DNA from: Haloarcula hispanica ATCC 33960
Lineage (GTDB): Archaea > Halobacteriota > Halobacteria > Halobacteriales > Haloarculaceae
Assembly (NCBI RefSeq): GCF_000223905.1
Contig: NC_015948.1
Location: 1,674,001 to 1,738,000, forward strand
Reading direction: 5' to 3'
Length of the DNA stretch: 64,000 nucleotides
Each line of letters opens with the position of its first letter. The first letter of the stretch is position 1. Positions 17,187 to 25,794 of the stretch are shown one piece after another. Both the position numbers and the translations under genes were made by a program. The notes under the pieces were generated by a model. That model did no database searches. It was not told where the DNA came from and worked only from the letters and a program-made list of their open reading frames with translations.

Positions 17187-18323
17187 TCAGTCGTCTGATG
17201 TACGCTGACCTATCATGACGACCCCGGCCGTGTTGCCGTCCAAGTCGGTGAGAGAGCGGCCGCTGAACTCATACGTACGGCGGTGCCCGCCGTCGGTGAG
17301 TAGGTCGGCCGTAACGGTAGCTCGCCCGCGATCGAGAGACCGATGGACCGCGTCGGTAATCGCCTCCCGCTCGGCTTCTGGAAACAGGTCGGTGATCGGC
17401 AGCCCTTCGGCTGCTTGTCCGGTGTGGCCTGTAAGCTCACCCGCCCGTTCGTTGCAGTGCTCGATGTGCCCATCTGCACTGAGGACGAACAGTGGGTCCT
17501 CCAGCGCATCGAGCGCTTGCTGGATGACCGCACGCTCCTCCAGTAGTTCCTGTTCGCGGTTGTGACGCTCGGTGATGTCAGTAAACGCAACGACCAGTTG
17601 TTCGACCTCGCCGTCAGAGATTATCGGTGTAGCGCTGACTTCGTGGATGACTTCCCCGACCGGGTGGTCCAGTGTCAGCGTATATTCGATTGTCTCGCGC
17701 GTGGCGACGCATTTCCGGTACGCACCAGCGATCTTTCTACTATTTTTCTCCCCAAGTGCTTCAACTGGAGTCTTACCGATAAGCTCTGACTCTACGAGGC
17801 CAGTGAACTCAAGCACTCGTGAGTTGCATCGCCGGAATCGGAACCCGTCTTGTTCAACATCGACGAGGAGGAGTCCGTTTCGCGTGTTCTCGAAAACAGC
17901 GGCGTACTCTGCTGTGGTTTCCTCCAGTTGCTTTCTCGACTGATACTGCGTGACAGCGTTGCTTATTCGATTGGCTAGCAGCTCGTACTGCTCAGCTCCG
18001 GATTGTTTCTGCAAGTAATCAGTCGCACCGGTAGAAATGGCATCGCTTGCAATCTCTTCGCTTCCTCGACCGGTGAACATGATAAACGGGAGTTGCGGGT
18101 GTCGCTCACGGACCGCCTGCAAAAATTCAAGCCCGTCTGTCTCGGGCATCTCGAAGTCTGAAACGACACAGTCAGGAAGAGAACGATCCATAGCCTGTAG
18201 CCCATCGGTGGCACTTGGGACAGTTTCGACCGTGAACCGCTCGTCTTCACGTTCAAGTAGCTCAGCCGTCACTGTAGCGAGGGCCTCGTCGTCGTCCACA
18301 AGAAGAATGCTAACCTCCCCCAT
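17187..18323 (-). CDS. Response regulator with REC-PAS-PAS, no histidine kinase
   Basis: Residues 1-120 form a receiver domain: VDDDEAL, phosphoacceptor D56 in VVSDFEMPETDG, the conserved MFTGRGSE and ATDYLQKQSG. Two PAS domains follow (about 140-260 and 260-375), the second with DITERHNREQELLEE before it and HIEHCNERAGELTGH. There is no HisKA or HATPase domain and no DNA-binding domain. Haloarchaea have many such proteins that pass signals between kinases. It is more AT-rich than its neighbours and its 5' side (18324-18517) is also AT-rich, which may point to a later addition to this region. Confidence 0.88.
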   Translation of the reverse strand: MGEVSILLVDDDEALATVTAELLEREDERFTVETVPSATDGLQAMDRSLPDCVVSDFEMPETDGLEFLQAVRERHPQLPFIMFTGRGSEEIASDAISTGATDYLQKQSGAEQYELLANRISNAVTQYQSRKQLEETTAEYAAVFENTRNGLLLVDVEQDGFRFRRCNSRVLEFTGLVESELIGKTPVEALGEKNSRKIAGAYRKCVATRETIEYTLTLDHPVGEVIHEVSATPIISDGEVEQLVVAFTDITERHNREQELLEERAVIQQALDALEDPLFVLSADGHIEHCNERAGELTGHTGQAAEGLPITDLFPEAEREAITDAVHRSLDRGRATVTADLLTDGGHRRTYEFSGRSLTDLDGNTAGVVMIGQRTSDD

Positions 18324-18517
18324 ATATCATGATAGCAGCCGAATGGATTATCTCTTTGCATAGTTCGCACCAATCATGACATTTAAATTTTAACTAAGTG
18401 GATAGGCAACGCAACCGCTCTACGATCTCTTAAGCCGTACTTTCTCTAAGTGTGTCCGAATTTATACTATTCTAATAGCAATGGTTTATCCGGACTACTC
18501 AAAGCGCTCGGCGTGCA

Positions 18518-19135
18518 ATGGGGGATATGACCGAGTGGCGCGATGCGTCGGACCCCGCCTGCCCGGAGTGTGGCGAGCCGCTGGAGCCGACGGCGATGGC
18601 CTGCCCACACTGTGACGCGTCGTTACTCACCGACGAACAGACGGAGATGCTTGACGAACGCCTGACCGAGACGCTCGAGTCGATGGACGCCGGTGCGCCG
18701 ACGTGGGCAGTCACGCTCACGGGGCTCTCGCTCGGCATCGCCATTGCGCCGCTCGTACTGTACGCCGTCGTCATCCTCGTCGGCGATCTCTCGCTTCCCG
18801 TGGCCGTCGGCGTCTTGCTGGCCGGCTGGCTCGGTCCAGCCGCGTATCTCTCGCGGCTGCGTAATCCCAGCGAGGTGCTGGCCCGGGGGCTGTACCTCGT
18901 CGTCGCCGGCGTGGCCGTCGTCGTGCTCGCAGTCGGCTACGAGGTCCTCCTGTCGGATGGCCCGTCAGTCGTCTCCGAACAGACCGCGCTCGTGTCGCTC
19001 GGTCTTGCGATTCCGGCGACGCTGGGAGCACTCATCGCGCGCCGCGCGGCCCGGCGGGCTGACCGGCAGGCCCGCGGGGAGCCGGGGCCGCTGCACGAGC
19101 GCTTCGGTATCGACGACGACGAGCCCGACAACTGA
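18518..19135 (+). CDS. Zinc-ribbon membrane protein, four TM segments
   Basis: The product (205 residues) begins with a zinc ribbon (CPECGEPLEPTAMACPHCDAS, residues about 13-34), then a short soluble helix (TEMLDERLTETLESM), and about four hydrophobic segments (about 55-165) ending in a basic Arg-rich turn (RRAARRADRQARG) and an acidic tail. Ribbon-plus-membrane architectures occur in many haloarchaeal proteins of unknown role. The ATG at 18518 follows an AT-rich region. The MutS-family gene starts 36 bases after its stop on the same strand. Confidence 0.85.
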   Translation: MGDMTEWRDASDPACPECGEPLEPTAMACPHCDASLLTDEQTEMLDERLTETLESMDAGAPTWAVTLTGLSLGIAIAPLVLYAVVILVGDLSLPVAVGVLLAGWLGPAAYLSRLRNPSEVLARGLYLVVAGVAVVVLAVGYEVLLSDGPSVVSEQTALVSLGLAIPATLGALIARRAARRADRQARGEPGPLHERFGIDDDEPDN

Positions 19136-19170
19136 AAACGCCTAAGCGGGCCGCCGTTGTCCACCCGTGC

Positions 19171-20928
19171 ATGCGACTGGAGGAGTACTGGGGCATCGGC
19201 CCGAAGACGTCCGAACTGCTCACCGAGGAGCTGGGCGTCGAGCGGGCTATCGAGGCCATCGAGTCGGCGGATACGCGTGCGCTAACCACGGCCGGCCTCT
19301 CCCGGGGGCGAGCGACGCGCATCCTCCGGCGGGCGACCGGGGCCGAGTCGATGGACCTGCTCGCCACCAGAGATACCCGCGACGTGTACAAGGAACTACT
19401 CGACCTCGCCGAGGAGTACGCGGTCACCGAAGATGCGGCCGACAGCATCCGGGTGCTGACGCCGCTACCGACCCGCGAGGCGATGGACGAGCGGCTGGAC
19501 GACGTGCTCGAAGCGCGGGATACGTGGGCCGACCTCTCGGAGGCGGACCAGCGGGCCGTTCTCGACGCGTTCGACGCGTTCGACGCTGACGGGGGTGAAC
19601 TAGCCGCAGTCGACGTGGCGCTCGCACTCCGGGACACTGGCATCGAGAGCGGCGTGTTCGAGCCGTTAGCGGCCCTCGACGGCGAGTCACTGACGGCTGG
19701 CCGGGCGGCGCTCGCCGGCCTCGCGGGCGACGGCGAGTCCGTCGGCGAAGGGGCCGACGAGGAACTCGACCGCCTGCGCGACCAGCTCGGGCAAATAGAG
19801 GATCTTGCAGCGGCATCAATGGAGGTCGTCGAGGCCGTTCAGGAGGGCGCTCGGCGGCCCGACGAGTTCCAGGACGCGCTCGTCCGGCACGTCACGGGCG
19901 AGACAGGTATCGACGCTGCCAGAGTCCGCGACGCGATGCCCCGCGAGGCGACCGACGCGCGGGATTTCGTCGACGTGGCGCTCCGGGAACTCCGAAGCAC
20001 GCTCCGAAGCGACGTCCGGGAGCGCGAGGGGACGGTCGCCGACCGGCTGGAAGACGACCTCGCGGACGCCCGCGGGGACATCGACGCCGCCATCGAGGCG
20101 GTGGACGACATCGCGTTCTCAGTGTCGCTCGCCCGCTTCGCCATCGCGTTCGACCTGACGCGGCCCGCCTTCGTCGAGGACCGCAAGACCATCGCGGTGA
20201 AGCGGGCCCGGAACCTCACCATCGCCGACGTGGAGAGCGTCCAGCCGGTCACCTACGCTATCGGCGACCACACACTGGACCTAGACCGGGCGAACCAGCC
20301 GCCAAGCGGCGACCGGGTGGCCGTCCTGACCGGCGCGAACTCCGGCGGGAAGACGACCCTGTTGGAGACGCTGTGCCAGGTCCAGCTGCTCGCCCAGATG
20401 GGACTGCCCGTCCCCGCCGAGGCCGCCGAGGTGGGCATCGTCGACACCGTCGTGTTCCACCGCCGGCACGCGTCGTTCAACGCCGGCGTCCTCGAATCGA
20501 CGCTGCGTTCGGTCGTGCCGCCGCTGACCGAGAGCGACCGGACGCTGATGCTCGTCGACGAGTTCGAGGCTATCACCGAGCCCGGCTCCGCCGCCGATCT
20601 CCTCCACGGACTCGTGACGCTGACCGTCGACCGCGACGCGCTGGGCGTGTTCGTCACTCACCTCGCGGACGATCTCGAACCGCTGCCTGTCGAGGCCCGT
20701 GTCGATGGCATCTTCGCCGAAGGGCTGAATCAGGACCTCGAACTACAGGTCGACTATCAGCCCCGGTTTGGCACTGTCGGGAAGTCCACGCCGGAGTTCA
20801 TCGTCTCCAGGCTCGTTGCGAACGCAAAGGACCCCGTCGAACGCAACGGGTTCGAGACGCTCGCCACGGCTGTCGGCGAGGAAGCGGTCCAGCGGACGCT
20901 CTCGGACGCGCTCTGGACTGACGAGTAG
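19171..20928 (+). CDS. MutS-family ATPase with N-terminal helix-hairpin-helix (MutS5-like)
   Basis: The 585-residue product ends in the MutS ATPase domain: Walker A TGANSGGKTT at about 387-396, then the MutS signature strand (STLRSVVPPLTESDRTLMLVDEFEAITEPGSA) and a His switch (VTHLADDLE). At the N-terminus a helix-hairpin-helix region is visible (YWGIGPKTSELLTEEL, GLSRGRATRILRRATG). There are no domain I/II mismatch-recognition modules, so it is not a MutS1. Archaeal relatives of this shape bind branched DNA. It is probably co-transcribed with the zinc-ribbon gene before it. Confidence 0.88.
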   Translation: MRLEEYWGIGPKTSELLTEELGVERAIEAIESADTRALTTAGLSRGRATRILRRATGAESMDLLATRDTRDVYKELLDLAEEYAVTEDAADSIRVLTPLPTREAMDERLDDVLEARDTWADLSEADQRAVLDAFDAFDADGGELAAVDVALALRDTGIESGVFEPLAALDGESLTAGRAALAGLAGDGESVGEGADEELDRLRDQLGQIEDLAAASMEVVEAVQEGARRPDEFQDALVRHVTGETGIDAARVRDAMPREATDARDFVDVALRELRSTLRSDVREREGTVADRLEDDLADARGDIDAAIEAVDDIAFSVSLARFAIAFDLTRPAFVEDRKTIAVKRARNLTIADVESVQPVTYAIGDHTLDLDRANQPPSGDRVAVLTGANSGGKTTLLETLCQVQLLAQMGLPVPAEAAEVGIVDTVVFHRRHASFNAGVLESTLRSVVPPLTESDRTLMLVDEFEAITEPGSAADLLHGLVTLTVDRDALGVFVTHLADDLEPLPVEARVDGIFAEGLNQDLELQVDYQPRFGTVGKSTPEFIVSRLVANAKDPVERNGFETLATAVGEEAVQRTLSDALWTDE

Positions 20929-20957
20929 CGCAGTTACGACAGCGAACCGGCGACGAC

Positions 20958-21398
20958 TCACTCTTCCCCTTCGACTGCCCCGGCGATGTTTTCCAGCAGC
21001 CGCCGTACCTCCCGGCGGTTGTACCAGCGGATGAGCGGCGCGAGGAGAACCTCCGGGAGTGGCCCGGGGACCTCGTACTCGGCCGCGTATGTGAGCCGCG
21101 TGCCCCCGCGCTCCGGTTCGAACCGCCAGGCTATCCGGCCCGTCAGGTCGCCGCTCATCTCGTAAACGATACGCTCGGGCGGCTTGTACGTCGAGGCACG
21201 GACCTCACCGGTGAAGGTGATTCCGAACATTTTGTACTCGTACGCAGCGCGGTTTCCGCTGTTTGGCAGCCGCTCGATGCGTTCGGCGCGGGTAAGGCTC
21301 GGCGTGACGGCCGCCTGGTTCGACGGCTCGTCCATGAACGTGAACACTGTCTCGACTGGTGCATCGAGCCAGCGGTCGTCGGACGTATGGACCGTCAT
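20958..21398 (-). CDS. SRPBCC (START-like) domain protein
   Basis: The 146-residue product starts MTVHTSDDRWLDAPVETVFTF, the typical entry strand of polyketide-cyclase/dehydrase SRPBCC proteins, and goes on with strands (YKPPERIVYEMSGDLTGRIAWRF, GTRLTYAAEYEVPG) and the long C-terminal helix (LAPLIRWYNRREVRRLLENIAGAVEGEE). Such proteins bind hydrophobic ligands. The ligand is unknown. It is convergent with the MutS-family gene (29 bases between stops). Confidence 0.85.
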   Translation of the reverse strand: MTVHTSDDRWLDAPVETVFTFMDEPSNQAAVTPSLTRAERIERLPNSGNRAAYEYKMFGITFTGEVRASTYKPPERIVYEMSGDLTGRIAWRFEPERGGTRLTYAAEYEVPGPLPEVLLAPLIRWYNRREVRRLLENIAGAVEGEE

Positions 21399-21684
21399 GT
21401 GTCCTGCTTCGCACTCCAGTATCTTACACGCTCGGCCACACAGGCCAGCAGACTAGTCCGGATACGGACGACTGCGACCGGTCCCGGCGGCTACAGCCGA
21501 CGGGTACGGCGTGACTGTGCTCGGCTCTTCGAGTCGCGTCGCCGCCTACCGATGACAGCGGCGAGGTAGGTTCTATGCATCATGGGTGATTTCCCGGCCG
21601 GAATCGGACCTGCGCCAGGCAGGAACCCGGCCCCACTTGTTGATTTCGGGAAAGCAGGAGACGGGGCGAGTTAGAGGGTTGCGC
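21399..21684. other. 286-base interval with an imperfect stem-loop, no gene
   Basis: Between the START-like gene and the small protein at 21685 there is no plausible gene on either strand. The sequence is GC-rich. A stem-loop lies at 21596-21632: GGCCGG pairs with CCGGCC and an inner CCTGC pairs with GCAGG around a five-base loop. It could be a transcription end signal or part of a structured RNA. Confidence 0.6.
21596..21632. other. Two-part hairpin in the gene-poor interval
   Basis: Outer arms GGCCGG (21596-21601) and CCGGCC (21627-21632); inner arms CCTGC (21609-21613) and GCAGG (21619-21623). No oligo-T run follows on either side, so a simple terminator is not obvious. Confidence 0.5.
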
Positions 21685-21996
21685 TTACGCGTTACCGGTC
21701 ACGTTGAGGCGGTTGACCGCCATCACGCCGAACCCCTCCTGCAGGAGTTCGGTGCGGCCATCGGCGGTGTTCCGTTCAGCGTCAACGCACAGGGTCAGCG
21801 ACACGTCGGCGTCGACCCGGATGTCGGTCCAGGTCGGCCGCACGCTGGTCACGCGGTCGACCGCCACGTCTTCGACGCCGTCGACGGCCGCGAGGACACC
21901 GGCGACACCGGCTTCGAGGGTCTCGGACCCGCCACGCGGAACGCGCAGTGATACGTCGGCCGATACCTCGGTCGGGGGAGTCGCCTGCAGCGACAT
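21685..21996 (-). CDS. Small conserved hypothetical protein, 103 residues
   Basis: From the ATG at 21996 the product begins MSLQATPPTEVSADVSLRVP and contains AGVAGVLAAVDGVEDVAVDRV, then TSVRPTWTDIRVDADVSLTL and VDAERNTADG, ending in a hydrophobic LQEGFGVMAVNRLNVTGNA. The alternating strand-helix-strand-strand pattern suggests a small alpha/beta fold. The acidic composition and ordered pattern argue that it is real even though no family comes to mind. The frame extends 13 codons upstream, but the ATG at 21996 gives the better N-terminus. Confidence 0.65.
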   Translation of the reverse strand: MSLQATPPTEVSADVSLRVPRGGSETLEAGVAGVLAAVDGVEDVAVDRVTSVRPTWTDIRVDADVSLTLCVDAERNTADGRTELLQEGFGVMAVNRLNVTGNA

Positions 21997-22350
21997 AACG
22001 CCGACGGCCGGAGTCGAACCGGGCCGAGAGGGCACTCACCAGTCGAGTCGCGTCGGTCGGAGACTGCGCGGGTGGCGGGCGCGTACGTCCGGCCCGGAAC
22101 GGCCGGTACAGGATTCCCACACCGGGAGGATGGGGAACCCGAAGGCTGGACAGCGAGATAGCTACACGACACAGTACAGACTCGGGGGCGAGTGGCACAG
22201 GCCGACAGGCCACACTGGGCGGTGCAGGCCTATCAGACGGAGTGGCCGAGCGGGAGACAGGGCTTCACCGCTTGACAGTGAGCCCGAACGAATCGCCACC
22301 GCAGTGCGGCGTCCGTGAGTGGGACGCCGGTCCCACGGCAGCGAACCAGT
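21997..22350. other. 354-base GC-rich interval with several hairpins, unidentified
   Basis: No credible gene is seen. Several self-complementary segments are present, for example GGCGTCC (22308-22314) with GGACGCC (22322-22328), and GTGGC with GCCAC around 22192-22213. I compared it with RNase P RNA, SRP RNA and tRNA patterns and did not find the required conserved motifs. It may be a non-coding RNA or the trailer of the small gene at 22351-22521. Confidence 0.4.
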
Positions 22351-22521
22351 CTATGGTGCCACGGGCGGAATTTTCACCGAGCGGGTGTCCGCAGTGGCCC
22401 GTTCCCCAATAAGGGATGCGTACTCGACCGTAGCGTCAAGGCTACGTTCGATAGCCGACCGCCCGCTGTACAGCCAGCGAGCGAACGACGTTGGCGCGGG
22501 AACGGGAATTGCGTAAGTCAT
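22351..22521 (-). CDS. Candidate 56-residue protein with its own promoter
   Basis: A 57-codon minus-strand frame starts at ATG 22521 and stops at TAG 22351. The product begins MTYAIPVPAPTSFARWLY and continues IERSLDATVEYASLIGER. The middle is helical and balanced in charge. A GGTGA stretch, which can pair with the 16S rRNA tail, stands a few bases before the ATG. A TATA box (GATTTAATATATC on the minus strand, 22568-22580) lies about 50 bases upstream, giving a leader of about 25 bases. I recognise no family. The promoter and ribosome-binding site make this more than a chance frame. Confidence 0.45.
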   Translation of the reverse strand: MTYAIPVPAPTSFARWLYSGRSAIERSLDATVEYASLIGERATADTRSVKIPPVAP

Positions 22522-22567
22522 GGGTCACCACGTCGGTGAAAGCGACGTATATCCGACCAGAACCGGT

Positions 22568-22580
22568 GATATATTAAATC
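22568..22580 (-). promoter_or_regulatory. TATA box upstream of the 56-residue gene
   Basis: The minus strand reads GATTTAATATATC, a strong archaeal TATA element in an otherwise GC-rich region. It lies in the 120-base gap behind the copper ATPase gene and points toward 22521. Confidence 0.5.
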
Positions 22581-22641
22581 TGTTTCAGACATGATACCAA
22601 ATGACAAGAACGGGAACGTTCGCTGGCACGACAGTACGGCT

Positions 22642-25023
22642 TCAGTCGGCCGCTGCTGGTTGCTGCGTCGCAGTCGGTCCCTCGGCACTTGCCTTGCTGT
22701 GTGTGGCTGTTCCCGCCAGCGTCCGCGTGGAGTTCCCCACGACGAGCAGGCTGCTGGCCGTCATCGCCAGCGCCGCAAACAGTGGGTTCAGGACGCCAAG
22801 CAACGCGAGCGGGAGCGCCACGGCGTTGTAACAGAACGCCCACGCGAGGTTCTGTCGGACCCGCGTGCGAGTTGCGGCCGTCACGGCGAACATGTCAGGA
22901 ACGGCGCGCAGGTCGTCTGTTGTGACGACCGCGTCGGCCGCATCGGCGGCCAGTGACGTGCCTGACGCCATAGCGATGCCGACGTCGGCGGCAGCCAGGG
23001 CCGGGGCGTCGTTACTCCCGTCGCCGACCATCGCGACAGTCCCGCGGGACTGCAGTCGCTCGACGACTTCGGCTTTCGCCTCCGGCGGCACCCCGGCGAA
23101 CACTTCGTCGACGCCGTCGTGGCGCTCGAACGGGACGGCGGCCTCGGGCCGGTCGCCAGTGATGACGACGACATCGCGGTCCCGGGCGAGCGTCGAGACG
23201 ACCGACTCCCAGTTCGCGCGGAGCCTGTCCCCCGCGACGAGCACGTCCTGTGCTTCGCCGTCCCAGCCGACGAGCGCCGGGACACGCCCGTTCTCAGTCG
23301 CACGCTCACACTGGGTCCGGAGGTCGGCGGGCACGTCGAACCCGAGGTCGTCGAACAGCGCTTGCGTCCCGACGACGACCTGTTCCCCATCGACTGTCGC
23401 ACTGACGCCCTGGCCCGGGTGTTGCTCGAACTCGGAGACAGTCGCGTCGGGGACCGACACGGCGTCCGTCACCGCTTCGGCGACGGGATGGTCCGCGAAC
23501 TGCTCGACCGCGGCGGCTCGGGCCATCGCCCGGTCGTCGGCCCGCTCCAGCAGTTCCATCTCGCCGGTCGTCAGCGTGCCCGTCTTGTCGAACGCGACCA
23601 CGTCCGCGTCGGTCTCCGTCTCGAACACCGCATCGCCGGTGACGACGGTCCCGCCGTCCAGCGCCCGGCGGATGCCGGCCGCGGTCGCCAGCGGCGTCGC
23701 CAGCCCCAGCGCGCAGGGACAGGAGACCACGAGTACAGCCAGCCCGGTCAGCATCGCGTCCGTCGGCGTCGCTCCGGCGACGAGGTGCCCGCCGGTAGCG
23801 AGAACAGCCAGGAAAACCACCAGCGGGACGAAGACGGCGGCGATACGGTCAACCAGCCGCTGGACGCCGCCGCGCGTGCTCTGGACCTCCCACAGCAGGT
23901 TCGTCAGCCGGTCGACGGTGCTCTCGGCGTCCGGCCCGACCTGGACGACGACGCCGCCCTGCGTGACCAGGGACCCGCCGATGACCTCGTCGCCGTCCGT
24001 CTTCCGGACGGCTAGCGACTCGCCGGTCACGAGCGACTCGTCGACGGCAGCGGTCCCTTCCACGACGGTGCCGTCGACCGGGACGCGATCCCCGGACCGG
24101 ACAACGACTTCGTCGCCGGGCGACAGCACCCCTACATCGACCTCCTCGTGACCACCGTCGGTGCGTCGCCGGGCGCTATCGGCCCGCTGTGTCGTGAACT
24201 CCGTGAGGCGGTCCAGCGCGCGCCGCCGAACCCGGTCCTGGTAGTAGTCGCCGACCGAGACGGCCATGACGATGACCGTCGCCACGTCGAAGTACACCTC
24301 TGTATGTCCCAAAATGACGGCGACAACGCTGTACAGGAAAGCGGTCACGGCGGCCATCGCCACCAGCAGGTCCATGTTCGGACGGCCAGCCCGGAGACTG
24401 ACGTAGGCCCCGCGAAGCAACGGCCACCCAGTGTACCCGACTACGACGCCGGTCATCACGGCCATGTTCCACAGCAGGTAGTCCCCCGCCTGCCCCGCCG
24501 GGTCGAACAGCAACAGCGACGAGTCGACACCGAGGTAGGCCGGGTAGAGAAAGAGGATGTACCACAGCATCGTCATCATTCCGAAGAAGCCGCCGACGAT
24601 GAGACGCCCCTCCAGTTCGTACTCGTCGTCGGTCTCCGTGGCCTGCAGGCTGGCGTCGTAGCCGGTGCCGGCCACCGCGTCCGCGAGGTCCGACTCGGAG
24701 AGCGCGTCGGCGTCGTAGGTGAGTTTCATCGTCCCCGTCGGGTAGCTGGCGGCCGCGGCGGCGACGCCGTCGTGGTCTGTGGCCCGCGCTTCCAGAAACG
24801 TCTCGCAGGTCGCACAGTGCATCCCCTCGACGGAGAGGAAGGCCGTCTCGCCGTCGGCGTCGTCCGGATCGGGTCCTGTGTCGGCCGCGTCGCGGGTCTC
24901 CGTCGCCGGGTCGTCGAGCGTCCGGGCGACCTCCAGACAGCCGCGACAGCAGAACGTCCCCTCGACCGCGTCGTCGGTGACCGGCGTATCGACCGGCAGG
25001 TCACAGAGCGTACAGTGGGTCAT
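22642..25023 (-). CDS. Copper-transporting P-type ATPase, CcoI/FixI-like
   Basis: From ATG 25023 (overlapping the upstream stop by ATGA) the product has 793 residues. The N-terminus has a Cys-rich metal site (C4, C7, then FCCRGCLEV) as in the CcoI/FixI group, followed by a heavy-metal-binding domain with GMHCATC. Membrane helices follow, with the ion-binding SCPCALG motif, TGES (VTGESLAV), the phosphorylation site DKTGTLTTGE and the hinge GDGSNDAPAL. CcoI-type pumps deliver copper across the membrane for assembly of heme-copper oxidases; the position beside a ba3-type oxidase operon supports that. Stopping short, a general copper exporter is the alternative. Confidence 0.9.
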   Translation of the reverse strand: MTHCTLCDLPVDTPVTDDAVEGTFCCRGCLEVARTLDDPATETRDAADTGPDPDDADGETAFLSVEGMHCATCETFLEARATDHDGVAAAAASYPTGTMKLTYDADALSESDLADAVAGTGYDASLQATETDDEYELEGRLIVGGFFGMMTMLWYILFLYPAYLGVDSSLLLFDPAGQAGDYLLWNMAVMTGVVVGYTGWPLLRGAYVSLRAGRPNMDLLVAMAAVTAFLYSVVAVILGHTEVYFDVATVIVMAVSVGDYYQDRVRRRALDRLTEFTTQRADSARRRTDGGHEEVDVGVLSPGDEVVVRSGDRVPVDGTVVEGTAAVDESLVTGESLAVRKTDGDEVIGGSLVTQGGVVVQVGPDAESTVDRLTNLLWEVQSTRGGVQRLVDRIAAVFVPLVVFLAVLATGGHLVAGATPTDAMLTGLAVLVVSCPCALGLATPLATAAGIRRALDGGTVVTGDAVFETETDADVVAFDKTGTLTTGEMELLERADDRAMARAAAVEQFADHPVAEAVTDAVSVPDATVSEFEQHPGQGVSATVDGEQVVVGTQALFDDLGFDVPADLRTQCERATENGRVPALVGWDGEAQDVLVAGDRLRANWESVVSTLARDRDVVVITGDRPEAAVPFERHDGVDEVFAGVPPEAKAEVVERLQSRGTVAMVGDGSNDAPALAAADVGIAMASGTSLAADAADAVVTTDDLRAVPDMFAVTAATRTRVRQNLAWAFCYNAVALPLALLGVLNPLFAALAMTASSLLVVGNSTRTLAGTATHSKASAEGPTATQQPAAAD

Positions 25024-25793
25024 GTCCAGGGCATCGGCAGGGGTGGTTTCGGGATGGCGATACCGAACGCCGCCAGCCCGTTCGACAGCGGGACGAGCGC
25101 GAGTGCGATGAAGACGACGCCGAGCACCCGGTGCAGCGTTGCGCGATGGCCCGGCGACAGCGTGCCGAAGGCGGTCCCGTAGGCAAACACCAGCGGGAAC
25201 GTCCCGAGGCCGAGCGCGGCCAGCGAGAGCCCGCCAGTGAGCGCGGAGCCCGTCGCAAACGCATACAGGAACGCCGGGTAGAGCAGCGGACAGGGGAGCA
25301 GCCCGTGCATTGCACCCAGCGCGACCATCCCCGGGCCGTCGACCCACCGGTCGACTCTGGCAACGAGCGACGCGGAGAGTCGCTGGAACAGGTCCCCGAC
25401 CAGCGGTAGCGACCGGGCCACATCGACGGCGCGGCCACGGGAGAGATACCCCAGCCCCACGGTGATGATAGCGAGGCCGACGAAAACCCCGACGGCTCCA
25501 CGGACGGCGGTCCCGAGGCGTGCTAAGCCGGCCACGTCGTACAGAACGCTGCCAGCAGCGCCAAGCACCGTTCCGACGAGCGCGTAGCTCAGCGTCCGTC
25601 CGGCGTTGAACAGCGCGTGCTGACGTATTTCGTGGCCTGATACCGGCCCGCCGTCGTCAAGTCTATCGGCGTAGGTGGTGACTAACGGCCCGCACATCCC
25701 GAGGCAGTGGACACTCCCGACGAGTCCCAGCCCGACGAACGCCGCGAGGCCGGCCGTCTCACCGGAACTCAGCCCCGCCGTCCCGAACTGCAT
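25020..25793 (-). CDS. TauE/SafE-like membrane protein (DsbD_2 family), oxidase assembly
   Basis: The 257-residue product has six hydrophobic segments and the two cysteine motifs typical of this family: GSVHCLGMCGP near residue 30 and GLLPCPLLYPA near residue 160. In bacteria a protein of this kind is commonly encoded next to ccoI and ccoS in cytochrome-oxidase maturation clusters. Its stop overlaps the start of the copper ATPase gene (ATGA), so both are co-translated. A role in moving copper or reducing equivalents for oxidase maturation is inferred from context. Confidence 0.88.
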   Translation of the reverse strand: MQFGTAGLSSGETAGLAAFVGLGLVGSVHCLGMCGPLVTTYADRLDDGGPVSGHEIRQHALFNAGRTLSYALVGTVLGAAGSVLYDVAGLARLGTAVRGAVGVFVGLAIITVGLGYLSRGRAVDVARSLPLVGDLFQRLSASLVARVDRWVDGPGMVALGAMHGLLPCPLLYPAFLYAFATGSALTGGLSLAALGLGTFPLVFAYGTAFGTLSPGHRATLHRVLGVVFIALALVPLSNGLAAFGIAIPKPPLPMPWT

Positions 25794-25794
25794 A

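Noticed and set aside
21980-22040. T-loop-like sequence (GGTTCGACTCC on the minus strand), suggesting a tRNA
   Set aside because: No matching acceptor, D or anticodon arms occur around it, and only four of five T-stem pairs form.
22030-22350. Possible RNase P RNA or SRP RNA on the plus strand
   Set aside because: Stem-loops exist, but I found neither the conserved P4 strands of RNase P RNA at the needed distance nor the helix 8 motif of SRP RNA. The region is kept as unidentified.
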